Shown here: piece after piece, positions 43,734-53,862 of the stretch
How positions within the stretch are numbered: position 1 is the first letter of the stretch
Layout of the letters: the number at the start of each line of letters is the position of its first letter
Assembly: GCA_963809925.1 (NCBI GenBank)
Contig: CAWELH010000002.1
Coordinates: 248,001-312,000, forward strand
Source: DASQZK01 sp963809925
GTDB taxonomy: Bacteria > Bacteroidota > Bacteroidia > Bacteroidales > GCA-2748055
Length of the DNA stretch: 64,000 bases
Direction: 5' to 3'
Translations under genes and position numbers: made by a program
Notes under the pieces: model-generated
What the model saw: only the letters and a program-made list of their open reading frames with translations
Told to the model about the DNA's origin: nothing
The model's database searches: none

Positions 43734-46700
43734 ATGATACTATTTTTTAAGGTCTCCGGCAATCATTTCATCGCAGTTAAATCTGAATCATTTCTCGCAA
43801 ATCAGGATCAGGAAAAACTTTCCTGGCTATTTGGTGGAGCTATTATGCTGGAGGATGAAAGTATTGAAGGTTTCTTTATCGGCCCAAGGAAGGAGATGAT
43901 CACCCCGTGGAGTACAAACGCCGTAGAGATCACTCAGAATATGGGAATAAAAAACATCGGCAGGATCGAAGAATATTTTATGGTGGAAAATGAGAGGGCA
44001 AAATATGATCCTATGCTTCAGGTTCTTTACAGGAAGCTGGATCAGAATATTTTCAATACCGACATGAAGCCCGGTGAGATCGAGAAAATCGAAAATATTG
44101 CCGGGTATAACGAAAAAGAAGGCCTGGCGTTGAATCCGGAGGAGATACAATATCTGGAGGACCTGAGTAAACGACTTGGGAGGAAGCTGACCGACAGTGA
44201 AGTCTTTGGCTTTTCCCAGGTCAATTCGGAGCATTGCAGGCATAAAATTTTTAACGGCATCTTTATTATTGACGGTGAAGAAAAACATTCATCACTCTTT
44301 CAGCTTATAAAAAAGACAACGCAGACAAATCCGAATAAAGTTGTTTCTGCCTACAAGGATAATTGCTCTTTCGTTAGCGGCCCCGTGATCGAGCAGTTTG
44401 CTCCACATCGTCAGGATGAAGCCGGTACGTTTGAAGTAAAAGAAATTGAATCAGTTCTCTCCCTCAAAGCAGAAACACATAATTTTCCCACCACGGTCGA
44501 ACCATTTAACGGGGCATCCACCGGCACGGGAGGCGAGATCCGCGACAGGATCGCCGGCGGACTGGGCGCCATACCGATGGCGGGCACGGCAGTATATATG
44601 ACTTCATACCCAAGGCCGGAAAAAGGAAGAGACTGGGAACAAACAACAGAACCACGCAAATGGCTCTACCAGTCTCCTGAGGAAATCCTCATTAAGGCTT
44701 CCAACGGAGCCAGCGATTTTGGTAATAAGTTCGGACAGCCGTTGATCTGTGGCAGTCTCCTTACTTTTGAACACGTTGAAGATTTGAAAAAATACGGCTA
44801 TGACAAGGTGATTATGCTCGCCGGCGGCATAGGTTATGGTAAGAAGTCTGACAGTACCAAAAATATTCCGGAAAAAGGTGATCCCGTTATTCTCCTGGGA
44901 GGTGACAATTACAGGATCGGCATGGGAGGTGGTGCAGTGTCGTCAGTTGCTACCGGTGAATACGGACATTCCATCGAACTGAATGCCGTTCAAAGGGCAA
45001 ATCCTGAAATGCAGAAAAGAGTCTTCAATGCGATCAGGGCACTGGCTGAAGCCGATGAAAATGCAGTGATCACGATCCATGACCATGGCGCTGGCGGACA
45101 TCTGAACTGCCTTTCAGAACTCGTCGAGGCCAAAGGAGGAAAAATCGATTTGACCATGCTGCCGGTCGGTGATCCTACCCTGTCGGCAAGAGAAATCATC
45201 GGCAATGAATCCCAGGAGAGAATGGGACTGATCATGCATAAGACTGATGTTGAATTTTTCAGAAAGATCGCCGACCGTGAAAGAGCTCCACTATACGTGA
45301 TCGGAGAGGTGACCGGCGATCACCGTTTTACATTTGAAAATTCCGGGAATGGTGAAAAACCGATTGATCTTGAATTGAGCGATTTGTTTGGAAATCCACC
45401 CCGCACAATCATGAACGACACCACGCTGAAGGATTCCTTCCGCAAACCTACAACAGATCCTCAAAAATTCGAATCCTATCTTGCGAACCTGTTGCAGCTG
45501 GAAGCCGTTGCATGTAAAGACTGGCTCACCAATAAGGTCGACCGTTCGGTAACAGGTAAAATTGCCCGGCAGCAATGCACAGGTGAAATCCAACTTCCCC
45601 TCAACGACCTGGGTGCTGTTGCACTGGATTTCCGCGGCAGGAAAGGCTATGCCACATCGATTGGGCACGCCCCCGTTGCCGGACTCATCAATGCAGCTGC
45701 AGGCTCTGTACTCTCCATCGCTGAGGCACTCACAAATCTCATCTGGGCTCCCCTCCCCGATGGTCTGAAAAGTGTTTCCCTCTCTGCAAACTGGATGTGG
45801 CCTTCCAAAAATCCGGGAGAAGATGCCCGGCTCTATGAAGCCGTAAAAGCCGCAAGTGATTTCAGCCTGGCCCTGGGGATCAATATTCCTACAGGGAAAG
45901 ACTCTCTGTCGATGACTCAGAAATATAAAGACGGCGTAGTTTATGCCCCAGGTACAGTTATTATTTCCGCTGCTGCAGAAGTTGAGAACATAACCAAAAT
46001 CGTTGGTCAGGTAATCATAAATGATCCCGATTCCATAGTGGTATATCTCGATTTTTCAAGGGATAACAGAAAACTGGGAGGCAGCAGCTTTGCCCAAATC
46101 GTTAATGCGATCGGCGATACCTCACCTACAGTGCGGGACCCGGAATACTTCGTCCGGGCATTTAATGTTGTCCAGGAAATGATCGCAAAAGGTCTGATTA
46201 TGGCAGGCCATGATATCTCTGCCGGTGGCATCATTACCACACTCCTTGAAATGTGCTTCCCTAATTCATCGGGAGGACTCGATATTGACATTAGTGCACT
46301 TGATGAAAAAGATACCTTTAAATCATTGTTTTCAGAAAATCCCGGTATTGTCATCCAGGTAAAAAATGCATCCCTCCTCACCTATCTCGACGATGCCGAA
46401 ACTGACTACGAGATCATTGGCAAACCCACATCAAACAGGGTGTTGAGCATGAAGACATCCCACGATTTATTTAACCTCGATATCGATTACTACCGTGAAA
46501 AATGGTATGTGAGTTCCTATCTCCTGGATCGCAGACAGTGCGGTGACAAACTCGCCCTGGAACGCTTCATGAATTTCAAGAACCAGCCACTACGTTTTTC
46601 TCATGGCAACTTCTCAGGTAAATTGGCTGATTATGGTATCGAACATGGAAGAAAACAGTTGTCAGGCATCAAGGCCGCAATCATCAGGGAGAAAGGAGTG

Positions 46701-47423
46701 AATGGAGACAGGGAAATGGCATACGCACTGCACCTTGCAGGAATGGATGTGAAAGATATCCACATGACCGATCTTATATCAGGAAGAGAAGATCTCAGCG
46801 ATGTGAACATGATCGTTTTTGTCGGGGGGTTTTCCAATTCCGATGTCCTGGGTTCTGCAAAAGGCTGGGCAGGTGCTTTCAGGTACAATGAAAAAGCCCG
46901 GATTGCGCTGGAAAATTTTTATAAACGAAATGATACACTCAGTCTTGGGGTATGTAACGGATGCCAGTTGATGATTGAACTCGGACTCATCGTACCGGAA
47001 GACAAGGCTCCTCCGGAAATGCACTTCAATGCTTCACATAAATTTGAATCCGCATTCCTGAATGTAGACATCCTTCCAAATAATTCTGTGATGTTGCGCA
47101 GCCTTTCGGGAAACCGACTCGGTATCTGGGTTGCACACGGCGAAGGTCGCTTTGTACTTCCTGCCGGAGAAAATCAATACCAAATACCCATCCGGTACAG
47201 CTTCGGGGAGTATCCTGGAAATCCAAACGGTTCCGACTTTAATGCAGCTGCCATTTGCTCTGAAGATGGGCGCCACCTTGCCATGATGCCGCACCTTGAA
47301 CGATCATTCCTCCCCTATCAATGCGCATTCTATCCCGCCGACAGAAACGATGATGAAATTACACCATGGGTCGAAGCTTTTGTAAATGCAAAAACCTGGA
47401 TAGCGGAAAAGACAAAAGGCTAA
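43734..47423 (+). CDS. purL: Phosphoribosylformylglycinamidine synthase (long form)
   Basis: The 1229-residue protein matches the single-chain FGAM synthase of de novo purine synthesis, which converts FGAR, ATP and glutamine to FGAM. The N-terminal PurS-like part runs to about residue 150. FGAM-synthase motifs: GFSQVNSEHCRHKIFNG (about 160-180), AETHNFPTTVEPFNGASTGTGG, DHGAGGHLNCLSELVEAKGG, then the second half with ISAGGIITTLLEM. The C-terminal glutaminase domain has FVGGFSNSDVLGSAKGWAG and LGVCNGCQLM with the nucleophilic Cys near residue 1075, plus HGEGRF and a late His-Glu pair. Cytoplasmic, monocistronic, with a -7 box upstream. This is the long form common in Bacteroidota and Gammaproteobacteria. 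Confidence 0.97.
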   Translation: MILFFKVSGNHFIAVKSESFLANQDQEKLSWLFGGAIMLEDESIEGFFIGPRKEMITPWSTNAVEITQNMGIKNIGRIEEYFMVENERAKYDPMLQVLYRKLDQNIFNTDMKPGEIEKIENIAGYNEKEGLALNPEEIQYLEDLSKRLGRKLTDSEVFGFSQVNSEHCRHKIFNGIFIIDGEEKHSSLFQLIKKTTQTNPNKVVSAYKDNCSFVSGPVIEQFAPHRQDEAGTFEVKEIESVLSLKAETHNFPTTVEPFNGASTGTGGEIRDRIAGGLGAIPMAGTAVYMTSYPRPEKGRDWEQTTEPRKWLYQSPEEILIKASNGASDFGNKFGQPLICGSLLTFEHVEDLKKYGYDKVIMLAGGIGYGKKSDSTKNIPEKGDPVILLGGDNYRIGMGGGAVSSVATGEYGHSIELNAVQRANPEMQKRVFNAIRALAEADENAVITIHDHGAGGHLNCLSELVEAKGGKIDLTMLPVGDPTLSAREIIGNESQERMGLIMHKTDVEFFRKIADRERAPLYVIGEVTGDHRFTFENSGNGEKPIDLELSDLFGNPPRTIMNDTTLKDSFRKPTTDPQKFESYLANLLQLEAVACKDWLTNKVDRSVTGKIARQQCTGEIQLPLNDLGAVALDFRGRKGYATSIGHAPVAGLINAAAGSVLSIAEALTNLIWAPLPDGLKSVSLSANWMWPSKNPGEDARLYEAVKAASDFSLALGINIPTGKDSLSMTQKYKDGVVYAPGTVIISAAAEVENITKIVGQVIINDPDSIVVYLDFSRDNRKLGGSSFAQIVNAIGDTSPTVRDPEYFVRAFNVVQEMIAKGLIMAGHDISAGGIITTLLEMCFPNSSGGLDIDISALDEKDTFKSLFSENPGIVIQVKNASLLTYLDDAETDYEIIGKPTSNRVLSMKTSHDLFNLDIDYYREKWYVSSYLLDRRQCGDKLALERFMNFKNQPLRFSHGNFSGKLADYGIEHGRKQLSGIKAAIIREKGVNGDREMAYALHLAGMDVKDIHMTDLISGREDLSDVNMIVFVGGFSNSDVLGSAKGWAGAFRYNEKARIALENFYKRNDTLSLGVCNGCQLMIELGLIVPEDKAPPEMHFNASHKFESAFLNVDILPNNSVMLRSLSGNRLGIWVAHGEGRFVLPAGENQYQIPIRYSFGEYPGNPNGSDFNAAAICSEDGRHLAMMPHLERSFLPYQCAFYPADRNDDEITPWVEAFVNAKTWIAEKTKG

Positions 47424-47610
47424 TAAAGATCCGGGTCTGAATATTTTTCTTTTGCTTACCTTTATTCTCCCCAAATAGTCTTCTTTTTGGAGTATCTATT
47501 GGTACCATATATTGCTAAAAAACAATCAGATAGTAATATTTCTTCTAACAAATCCTGAAGTCCGCTATCAAAGATTTTTGCGGTACTTATGGCATTCTTA
47601 ATTCTTATTC

Positions 47611-47618
47611 TATATTTG
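47611..47618 (+). promoter_or_regulatory. Candidate -7 box of the lipoprotein-VTC-CotH operon
   Basis: TATATTTG fits TAnnTTTG, 27 bases before the ATG at 47646, within the 222-base spacer after purL. A TTTG at 47577-47580 is about 30 bases upstream, longer than the usual 19 or so. It probably drives the run of genes from 47646 to 54948. Confidence 0.42.
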
Positions 47619-47645
47619 CTAAGAATTATTTAACAATTTATTAAG

Positions 47646-48056
47646 ATGAAGTTTATGCGCCATTATTGTGTCCTGCTGGTATTCGCCACGTTTCTCGTTT
47701 TAGCAGCTTCCTGCGAAAAGGAAGAGGGTGAGGGCGGAACCTCCACCATTCAGGGGCGTGTATACGCTATTGATTATAACAGCGAATGGACGGAGAAAAA
47801 GACAGAATATTATGCCGCAGGCGTTGATGTCTTCATTATATATGGTAATGACAGTATTTACAGTGACGATTTTGAGACAGGGATCGGAGGCTGGTATCGT
47901 TTCGACTACCTCAGGGAGGGGACCTATACGGTGTATGCTTTTTCACGTGATTCAACCCAATTGGAGCCTTCGGGTGAGGTACCTGTTATGAAGACGGTCA
48001 GAATCAAGAGCAAGAACCAGGTTGTAACTGTTGATGACATCACAATTTTTGATTAA
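47646..48056 (+). CDS. Small lipoprotein with a carboxypeptidase-regulatory-like fold
   Basis: A 136-residue lipoprotein (LVLAASC, Cys23). The mature part reads like a one-domain beta sandwich of the transthyretin/SpaA type: TIQGRVYAIDYNSEW, YYAAGVDVFIIYGNDS, WYRFDYLREGTYTVYAFS and VVTVDDITIFD. Such domains act in adhesion or as structural parts on the surface; no catalytic residues are seen. It starts the VTC-CotH operon: the DUF2490 gene begins 25 bases after its stop. A Bacteroidota-type -7 box lies upstream. Confidence 0.75.
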   Translation: MKFMRHYCVLLVFATFLVLAASCEKEEGEGGTSTIQGRVYAIDYNSEWTEKKTEYYAAGVDVFIIYGNDSIYSDDFETGIGGWYRFDYLREGTYTVYAFSRDSTQLEPSGEVPVMKTVRIKSKNQVVTVDDITIFD

Positions 48057-48081
48057 ATAAACGGATGAGTATAATACCTGA

Positions 48082-48762
48082 ATGAGAACGATGCAAAAAC
48101 TGTTTGTCTTTATACCTGTCTTTCTTTTATGGACCACGATTCTTAAGGGTCAGAAAGAAGATTTTAATGTATGGGCATCGGTGGATATTCAGACCCATCT
48201 TGGCAAACATGTGGATATGGTCGTCGAGCTTTCTAATCGATGGAAAGAAAATGCTACGGTTCGTGATAATTCCCTGATTGAGACCGGATTGGAGTATTCC
48301 AGAAAATGGTTTGAGACTGGTGTTGCCTACAGGATAGAGAATAAAAACTGTGATGAGAATGGCGTCAGCGTGGGTCACCGCTTTGTTGCATTCGTTGCAG
48401 CAGAGGCTGAACGGGGTCGGTTTACATTCAACCTCAGGAATAAATTTCAAGCTGACTATATGGCCGTCAATAGTTCTGAGAATGGACACTATCCGTCAAA
48501 TTATGACCGGACGCGTTTCAGATTAGATTACAATATCAGGAAAATCCCGGTTAATCCCTTTATTGTGTATGAAGTTTTCTGTAAAGTAAATGCAGTTAAC
48601 CAGAATATTATAGATAAGAACCGGATTGGCACTGGTTTCAATTATAAAATCAATTCCCGGAATAAGGTTGGACTGTCGTTCTATTACGATCATGAAGTCA
48701 ATATATCTGCACCTGGAACCGACTATATATTATCTGCCGGATATGTCTTGGAATTAAATTAG
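48082..48762 (+). CDS. DUF2490-type outer-membrane beta-barrel protein
   Basis: A 226-residue protein with a signal peptide (about residues 1-23, cleavage near LKGQ) followed by alternating amphipathic strands: FNVWASVDIQTHLGKHVDMV, GLEYSRKWFETGVAYRIEN, FNLRNKFQADYM, RTRFRLDYNIRKIPVNPF, and a last strand ending YILSAGYVLELN. This matches DUF2490, whose members are small outer-membrane barrels of unknown role. Tightly placed between the lipoprotein and the VTC gene (25 and about 25 bases), so it is very likely part of the same system. Confidence 0.82.
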   Translation: MRTMQKLFVFIPVFLLWTTILKGQKEDFNVWASVDIQTHLGKHVDMVVELSNRWKENATVRDNSLIETGLEYSRKWFETGVAYRIENKNCDENGVSVGHRFVAFVAAEAERGRFTFNLRNKFQADYMAVNSSENGHYPSNYDRTRFRLDYNIRKIPVNPFIVYEVFCKVNAVNQNIIDKNRIGTGFNYKINSRNKVGLSFYYDHEVNISAPGTDYILSAGYVLELN

Positions 48763-48787
48763 GCCACTGTCCCGGTTGTGTTACAGC

Positions 48788-49624
48788 ATGGATGAAATGA
48801 AGAACATACTAGAACAGATAAGGACAGAGCTCAACAGATCGTTGATGCGTTTCGACGATATCGGTCTCGAGGAACTGGATGATTGCCGTTTAATGAACCG
48901 TTATGACCGTAAATTTTCTTTTGCTGTCAATGATATTATCCAGATTATCAGCAGACTTGGTGCTGATTACAAGGTATTGCAGGTTGAAGGCCGGAGACTC
49001 ATGAGATATGAGACACTTTATTACGACACATCTGATAATGCGATGTACATTGCCCATCATAACGGAATGGCGAAAAGATATAAGATAAGACTGAGAGAAT
49101 ACACCGATACAGGCCTGCGCTTCCTGGAAATTAAACATAAAAACAATAAAGGTGAGGTAAGTAAATACCGAAGAGCTATCCGTAATACCCCTGATGAGAT
49201 GGCCGGGATAGATGAATTTATTCATGAACACTCCCCATTTATGGCATGTATGCTCGAACCCAGGATCAAAACCACCTTCAATCGCTTCACGATTGTTAAT
49301 TTTAATCTTCAGGAACGGATCACCATCGATTCCGACCTGGGCTTTCGGAGTGGCAACAGAAAATGCCACTTTCCAGGAATAGCAGTGGCAGAAATAAAAA
49401 GTGCAGAACGAAATCTAAAATCTCCTTTCTATGATGTTTTAAGGGAATTACGTATACTGGAAACAGGCTTCAGTAAGTATTGCACAGGTATGGCCATACT
49501 CCATCAGAACATAAGGAAAAACAGCTTCAAACTACATCTGCATAATCTAAACCAAAAAAATAATGAATTCATCGACATTAATTGCGACAGTGTCTCCCCC
49601 GGGAATGCCTTTTTTCAGGATTGA
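48788..49624 (+). CDS. VTC domain protein (polyphosphate polymerase-like)
   Basis: I use the ATG at 48788; a TTG at 48776 would add four residues. The 278-residue protein is a stand-alone VTC-type triphosphate-tunnel domain. Basic and acidic residues that line the tunnel are kept: MNRYDRKFSF, RRLMRYETLYYDTSDN, AKRYKIRLREYTD, RFLEIKHKNNKGEVSKYRR, RIKTTFNRFTI, ERITIDSDLGFRS, VAEIKSAE and FSKYCTGMAI. Such domains make polyphosphate from ATP in eukaryotes; in bacteria they often accompany DUF4956 membrane proteins. Its last 62 bases overlap the DUF4956 gene, so the two are translationally coupled, which argues for a membrane complex. Confidence 0.87.
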   Translation: MDEMKNILEQIRTELNRSLMRFDDIGLEELDDCRLMNRYDRKFSFAVNDIIQIISRLGADYKVLQVEGRRLMRYETLYYDTSDNAMYIAHHNGMAKRYKIRLREYTDTGLRFLEIKHKNNKGEVSKYRRAIRNTPDEMAGIDEFIHEHSPFMACMLEPRIKTTFNRFTIVNFNLQERITIDSDLGFRSGNRKCHFPGIAVAEIKSAERNLKSPFYDVLRELRILETGFSKYCTGMAILHQNIRKNSFKLHLHNLNQKNNEFIDINCDSVSPGNAFFQD

Positions 49625-50246
49625 AAGTTTCCTTCCGCTCATCCTGAGTTTCATATTCAACCTCCTGGTAGCTATTATAATAGTCCGCTATATTTATTAC
49701 AGGAAGGCAAGACGGAAAGATTATCTCTTTACATATCTTCTCATCAATATTGTTATTTTCCTGCTCAGTCTTTTACTTTCTGGTGTAGAACTAAAACTTG
49801 GATTTGCATTTGGACTTTTTGCCCTCTTCGGAATCCTGAGGTACAGGACAAACCCTATACCTATTAAGGAAATGACCTATCTTTTTGTTGTTATCGGAAC
49901 ATCCGTGCTTAATTCCATTGCAAATCAGTATATCCCCTGGTCCGAACTTCTATTCAGCAACGTGGCCCTGATTACCATATTATGGCTTCTTGAAAATGCC
50001 TTTCTCCTTTACCATGAATCGTCGAAATCTATTGTGTACGAGAAAATTGAACTGGTAAAGGAGGAAAACCGATCGGAATTGATTAAAGATCTGAGGGAGC
50101 GCACTGGGATTAACATACACAGGGTTGAGGTAGAATCCATAAATTTTATGCGGGACACAGCGAGGATTATTGTTTATTTTTACGATAAGAATAAGATGAT
50201 GAATGTGGATGATCATCCTTTTGAAAATAGCCTGAACGACGATTAA
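49563..50246 (+). CDS. DUF4956 membrane protein
   Basis: A 227-residue membrane protein with about four helices: residues 21-42 (LPLILSFIFNLLVAIIIVRY), 55-75, 78-93 and 103-150, followed by a cytoplasmic tail (about 155-227) with a basic coiled stretch, KEENRSELIKDLRERTG. The loop FGILRYRTNPIPIKEMTYLF (about 95-115) is the conserved DUF4956 signature. The family nearly always neighbours VTC domain genes and probably forms the membrane part of the same machine. It overlaps the VTC gene by 62 bases and is followed after 26 bases by the CotH protein. Confidence 0.87.
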   Translation: MNSSTLIATVSPPGMPFFRIESFLPLILSFIFNLLVAIIIVRYIYYRKARRKDYLFTYLLINIVIFLLSLLLSGVELKLGFAFGLFALFGILRYRTNPIPIKEMTYLFVVIGTSVLNSIANQYIPWSELLFSNVALITILWLLENAFLLYHESSKSIVYEKIELVKEENRSELIKDLRERTGINIHRVEVESINFMRDTARIIVYFYDKNKMMNVDDHPFENSLNDD

Positions 50247-50272
50247 TAAGCTTCCTTCACCCTGAATAAAAA

Positions 50273-53200
50273 ATGACCAATATGAGCAGGATCATTTTAC
50301 GGCATATCAGACATCCTCTTTTCATTTTTTTACTATTATGGGCAAATGTTGTAAAGGCTCAGGATTTGGTATTCAATGAAATCCTGGCATCGAACAGTCA
50401 CAATATTCAGGACAGCAAGGGTGATTATCCCGACTGGATAGAGCTTTTTAATTCTTCGTCGTCACCTGTTAATCTGGAAGGCTACTCTATTACTGATGAC
50501 CGGAACGAACCGGGAAAATGGGTATTCCCAATATTTCAATTGCCCGGATCGGAATATCTTATACTGTTTGCTGCCGGTGATAGCGGTACGGCGCGACTGC
50601 TTTTTTGGAATACCCTGGTAAAGTGCAACGATGAATGGAAATATATAGTACCATCTTCTGAACCTTCTATCGCATGGAGAAACACTGGATTTGACGATGG
50701 TTCCTGGCTATCAGGTTCTGGCGGGATTGGTTACGGAGACAGCGACGATGCCACGGTAATCAGCCCTGCTCTCTCCGTTTATATGAGAAAGCGGTTCCAG
50801 GTTGCGGATCTTGCGGACATTGGTGACGCACTTCTTCAGATTGATTATGACGATGCCTTTGTTGCCTATCTCAATGGTACAGAAATAGCCAGGGCAAACA
50901 TTGGTAATCCCGGATATTCCGTGCCTTTTAACTCAGTGGCTTCCGGATACAGAGAGGCGGTAATGGTAGACGGTGGCGACCCGGAAAAATACGTCATTCC
51001 CAATATCGGAGAACTATTGAAAGTGGGTGAAAATATTCTTGCCATTCAGGTGCATAATCAATCCATCACCTCTTCTGACATGTCTGCCATCCCATATCTT
51101 TCGGTGCAACTGACAATGCCTCCCTCCTCACCTCCTCCGCCGGAGCTCAACTTGTCGGAAACTAATATTTACACAGGTTTCAAGATTGATGCTGACGGAG
51201 ATACGTTATTTCTCTTCAATCCACAGGGACAGTTGATCGATTCTGTAATCATATCGCCCATCCCGCCGGATTACAGCATTGGCAGGAAACCTGACGGAAT
51301 GGGAGCATGGAATATTTTCCCGGAGCCGACGCCGGGAGAATCAAACAGCACGGAAGCCTTTCTTTTTGAGGCAACCGGAGAGCCTGTTTTCTCGGTTCCG
51401 GGCGGATTTTATCCCTCCCAGGTTATTGTTTCACTATCATCCGGGAATACCGAAGATACTATTTATTACACCATCGATGGTTCGGAACCCGGAGCCTCCT
51501 CGACGATTTCCACGTCCCCTGTTACAATCAACACACCAACAGTTATACGGGCCAGAATCATACGGGATGGCCATCTTCCGGGACCTGTTGTAACCAATAC
51601 TTATATTACCGGGAGAAAACCTTCCCTGCCGGTATTGTCCATCAGTACTGATTCGGGAAATCTGTGGGATGAGGATTACGGCATTTATGTCAAAGGCAAA
51701 AATGCATCAGAAGAATCCCCATTCTTCGGGGCAAATTTCTGGGAGGACTGGGAACGGCCGGCTCATGTTGAACTATTTGAATCCGACGGTTCAATTGCCT
51801 TCAGTATTGATGCCGGTATAAAAATATACGGTAATTATTCACGTGCACAACCGCAGAAGTCAATGGCAGTTTATGCGCGAAAGATCTACGGTGCAAAAGA
51901 GATAAATTATCAGATTTTTAAAAACAAACCTATTGATAAATTCGAGTCTTTCATTCTCCGAAATGCCGGAAATGACTGGTTCGGCCAGGATGCAGGTTCC
52001 GGATCCATGATGCGTGATCTCCTTGCCACCGGTCTTGCAAAAGATTTAAATGTAGATGTACAGGCAGGCCGTCAGGCTGTCATTTTCCTGAACGGCGAAT
52101 ACTGGGGAATACAAAACCTCAGAGAAAAGATTAGTGAACATTTTATAGCTTCAAATCACGGCATTGATGCGGAAAAGGTCAATCTCCTTGAAGGCAACGG
52201 CTGGGTGATTAAAGGTGCAAATACGGATTATACAAATCTCATCAAGTACATTGAAACCCATAATCTGTCAGATGATGCCAATTTTAACTATGTAGCACAA
52301 AGGATGGATATTGACAATTACATGAATTATGTGATATCCGAGATCTACATTTTTAACGGCGACTGGCCGGGGAATAATATAAAGTTCTGGGAACCCTCTG
52401 AAGAGGGAGGCAAATGGCGATGGATAATGTTTGACACTGATTTTGGCTTTGCTATCTGGGACCAGGCTAAAGTCTATGATAACACATTTTCCTTTGCGCT
52501 TGACGAAAATGGTGAGGACTGGCCAAATCCTCCCTGGTCCACGTTTCTCTTCAGGTCACTGATGAAAAACGACAGCTTCAAAAAGACCCTTATTCTCAGA
52601 TTTTCCGATCTTCTCAATACAAGCTTTACTTCGCAAAATGTGAAAAAAGAGATAAGCGTGCTCAGAAGTAATATTGCTGATGAGATGATATATCATGCCG
52701 GTAAATGGGAAGCCAATCCACAGCAATGGGCCTGGATTATAGATCAGTTTATCATTCCTTTTGCAGAAAAGAGACCAGATATCCTCAGAAACTATATGAA
52801 TCTTATGTTTAGCTGTGGCGCATTCAATACCGTTACTGTTACCGTTAATGGTCGTGATGGGGGATATTTACGCGTAAATAATATCAAACCAAGCGGTTTT
52901 CCATGGTCGGGTAAGTATCCGCGTAATATTGCGGTTACTGTCCAGGCAGTATCACATCCCGGTTATCGGTTCACGGGATGGATAGGCAGTGTTCATGACA
53001 GCCTTCCTAAGCTTGAAATAATGATCAAAGAAGATATGTCTCTGATTGCCAATTTTGAAAAGATCCAGGGGTCATCAGAAGATCCGGTTGTTATTAATGA
53101 GATCAATTATAAGTCTTCACCCGAAATGGACAGTGAAGATTGGGTTGAGCTTTACAATAATTCCGATCAGGAGACAGACATTTCCGGTTGGTACCTGAGC

Positions 53201-53851
53201 GACAACAGTGACGATCATCAGTTCATTTTTAAAGAGGAGACCGTACTCCCTCCAAAGGACTTCCTGGTTCTATGCCGCGATACCAGTGTATTTCGGACTG
53301 TTTATCCCGACGTCAAAAAAATTATGGGTGATCTTGGATTTGGATTCAGCAGCACAGGCGAATACCTTCGGTTATTTACCATTGAAAACAGACTGGAGGA
53401 TTCGGTGAGCTATGCGATAAATTCCCCCTGGCCTGAAAGTCCGAATGGCGGTGGCTACACACTGTCCCTACTGGATCCGGCGCTTGACAATCTCGTCCCG
53501 GAGAATTGGGCAGCCTCTGAACATTTGAAGGGGACCCCCGGCAGTGTTAACTTCCCCGACGAGGGTAACGGGATCAAAATTGAAACATTGCCCGCCAACG
53601 AAAATGTCAGATGCTACCCCAATCCGTTTAGCGAATCGCTGACCGTAACCTTATATCTGAATACTAAACAACATATTAATGTCTCGGTTTATGACCTCAA
53701 CGGCAGGAAAATTGCTGAAATTGCCAACCGTGATACTGAGGCCGGAGATCATAGTTTCAGCTGGACTCCTGTAGCCGTGAGCCCCGGAATATATGTTGTC
53801 AGAATTGAAACGCTGAATTCTGCAACATTTGTTAAAGTCGTATATCATTGA
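50273..53851 (+). CDS. Secreted CotH kinase-family protein with lamin-tail domains and a T9SS sorting tail
   Basis: The 1192-residue protein has a signal peptide (cleavage near VVKAQ), a lamin-tail domain (about residues 32-105, DYPDWIELFNSSSSPVNLEG), a beta region, a chitobiase-type C-terminal domain (YYTIDGSEPGASS, about 400-450), the CotH kinase domain (about 480-800: RNAGNDWFGQDAG, GEYWGIQNLREKI, RWIMFDTDFGF), a bacterial repeat (RFTGWIG), a second lamin-tail domain (WVELYNNSDQETDISGWYLS) and a C-terminal Por-secretion tail (CYPNPFSESLTV to VKVVYH). CotH phosphorylates spore coat proteins in Bacillus; here export by the type IX system puts it on the surface. It follows VTC and DUF4956, a pairing that hints at phosphorylation or phosphate transfer outside the cell. 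Confidence 0.88.
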   Translation: MTNMSRIILRHIRHPLFIFLLLWANVVKAQDLVFNEILASNSHNIQDSKGDYPDWIELFNSSSSPVNLEGYSITDDRNEPGKWVFPIFQLPGSEYLILFAAGDSGTARLLFWNTLVKCNDEWKYIVPSSEPSIAWRNTGFDDGSWLSGSGGIGYGDSDDATVISPALSVYMRKRFQVADLADIGDALLQIDYDDAFVAYLNGTEIARANIGNPGYSVPFNSVASGYREAVMVDGGDPEKYVIPNIGELLKVGENILAIQVHNQSITSSDMSAIPYLSVQLTMPPSSPPPPELNLSETNIYTGFKIDADGDTLFLFNPQGQLIDSVIISPIPPDYSIGRKPDGMGAWNIFPEPTPGESNSTEAFLFEATGEPVFSVPGGFYPSQVIVSLSSGNTEDTIYYTIDGSEPGASSTISTSPVTINTPTVIRARIIRDGHLPGPVVTNTYITGRKPSLPVLSISTDSGNLWDEDYGIYVKGKNASEESPFFGANFWEDWERPAHVELFESDGSIAFSIDAGIKIYGNYSRAQPQKSMAVYARKIYGAKEINYQIFKNKPIDKFESFILRNAGNDWFGQDAGSGSMMRDLLATGLAKDLNVDVQAGRQAVIFLNGEYWGIQNLREKISEHFIASNHGIDAEKVNLLEGNGWVIKGANTDYTNLIKYIETHNLSDDANFNYVAQRMDIDNYMNYVISEIYIFNGDWPGNNIKFWEPSEEGGKWRWIMFDTDFGFAIWDQAKVYDNTFSFALDENGEDWPNPPWSTFLFRSLMKNDSFKKTLILRFSDLLNTSFTSQNVKKEISVLRSNIADEMIYHAGKWEANPQQWAWIIDQFIIPFAEKRPDILRNYMNLMFSCGAFNTVTVTVNGRDGGYLRVNNIKPSGFPWSGKYPRNIAVTVQAVSHPGYRFTGWIGSVHDSLPKLEIMIKEDMSLIANFEKIQGSSEDPVVINEINYKSSPEMDSEDWVELYNNSDQETDISGWYLSDNSDDHQFIFKEETVLPPKDFLVLCRDTSVFRTVYPDVKKIMGDLGFGFSSTGEYLRLFTIENRLEDSVSYAINSPWPESPNGGGYTLSLLDPALDNLVPENWAASEHLKGTPGSVNFPDEGNGIKIETLPANENVRCYPNPFSESLTVTLYLNTKQHINVSVYDLNGRKIAEIANRDTEAGDHSFSWTPVAVSPGIYVVRIETLNSATFVKVVYH

Positions 53852-53862
53852 AAATCTGTGTT

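Noticed and set aside
48776..48787. TTG start for the VTC gene
   Set aside because: The ATG at 48788 is four codons later and fits better.
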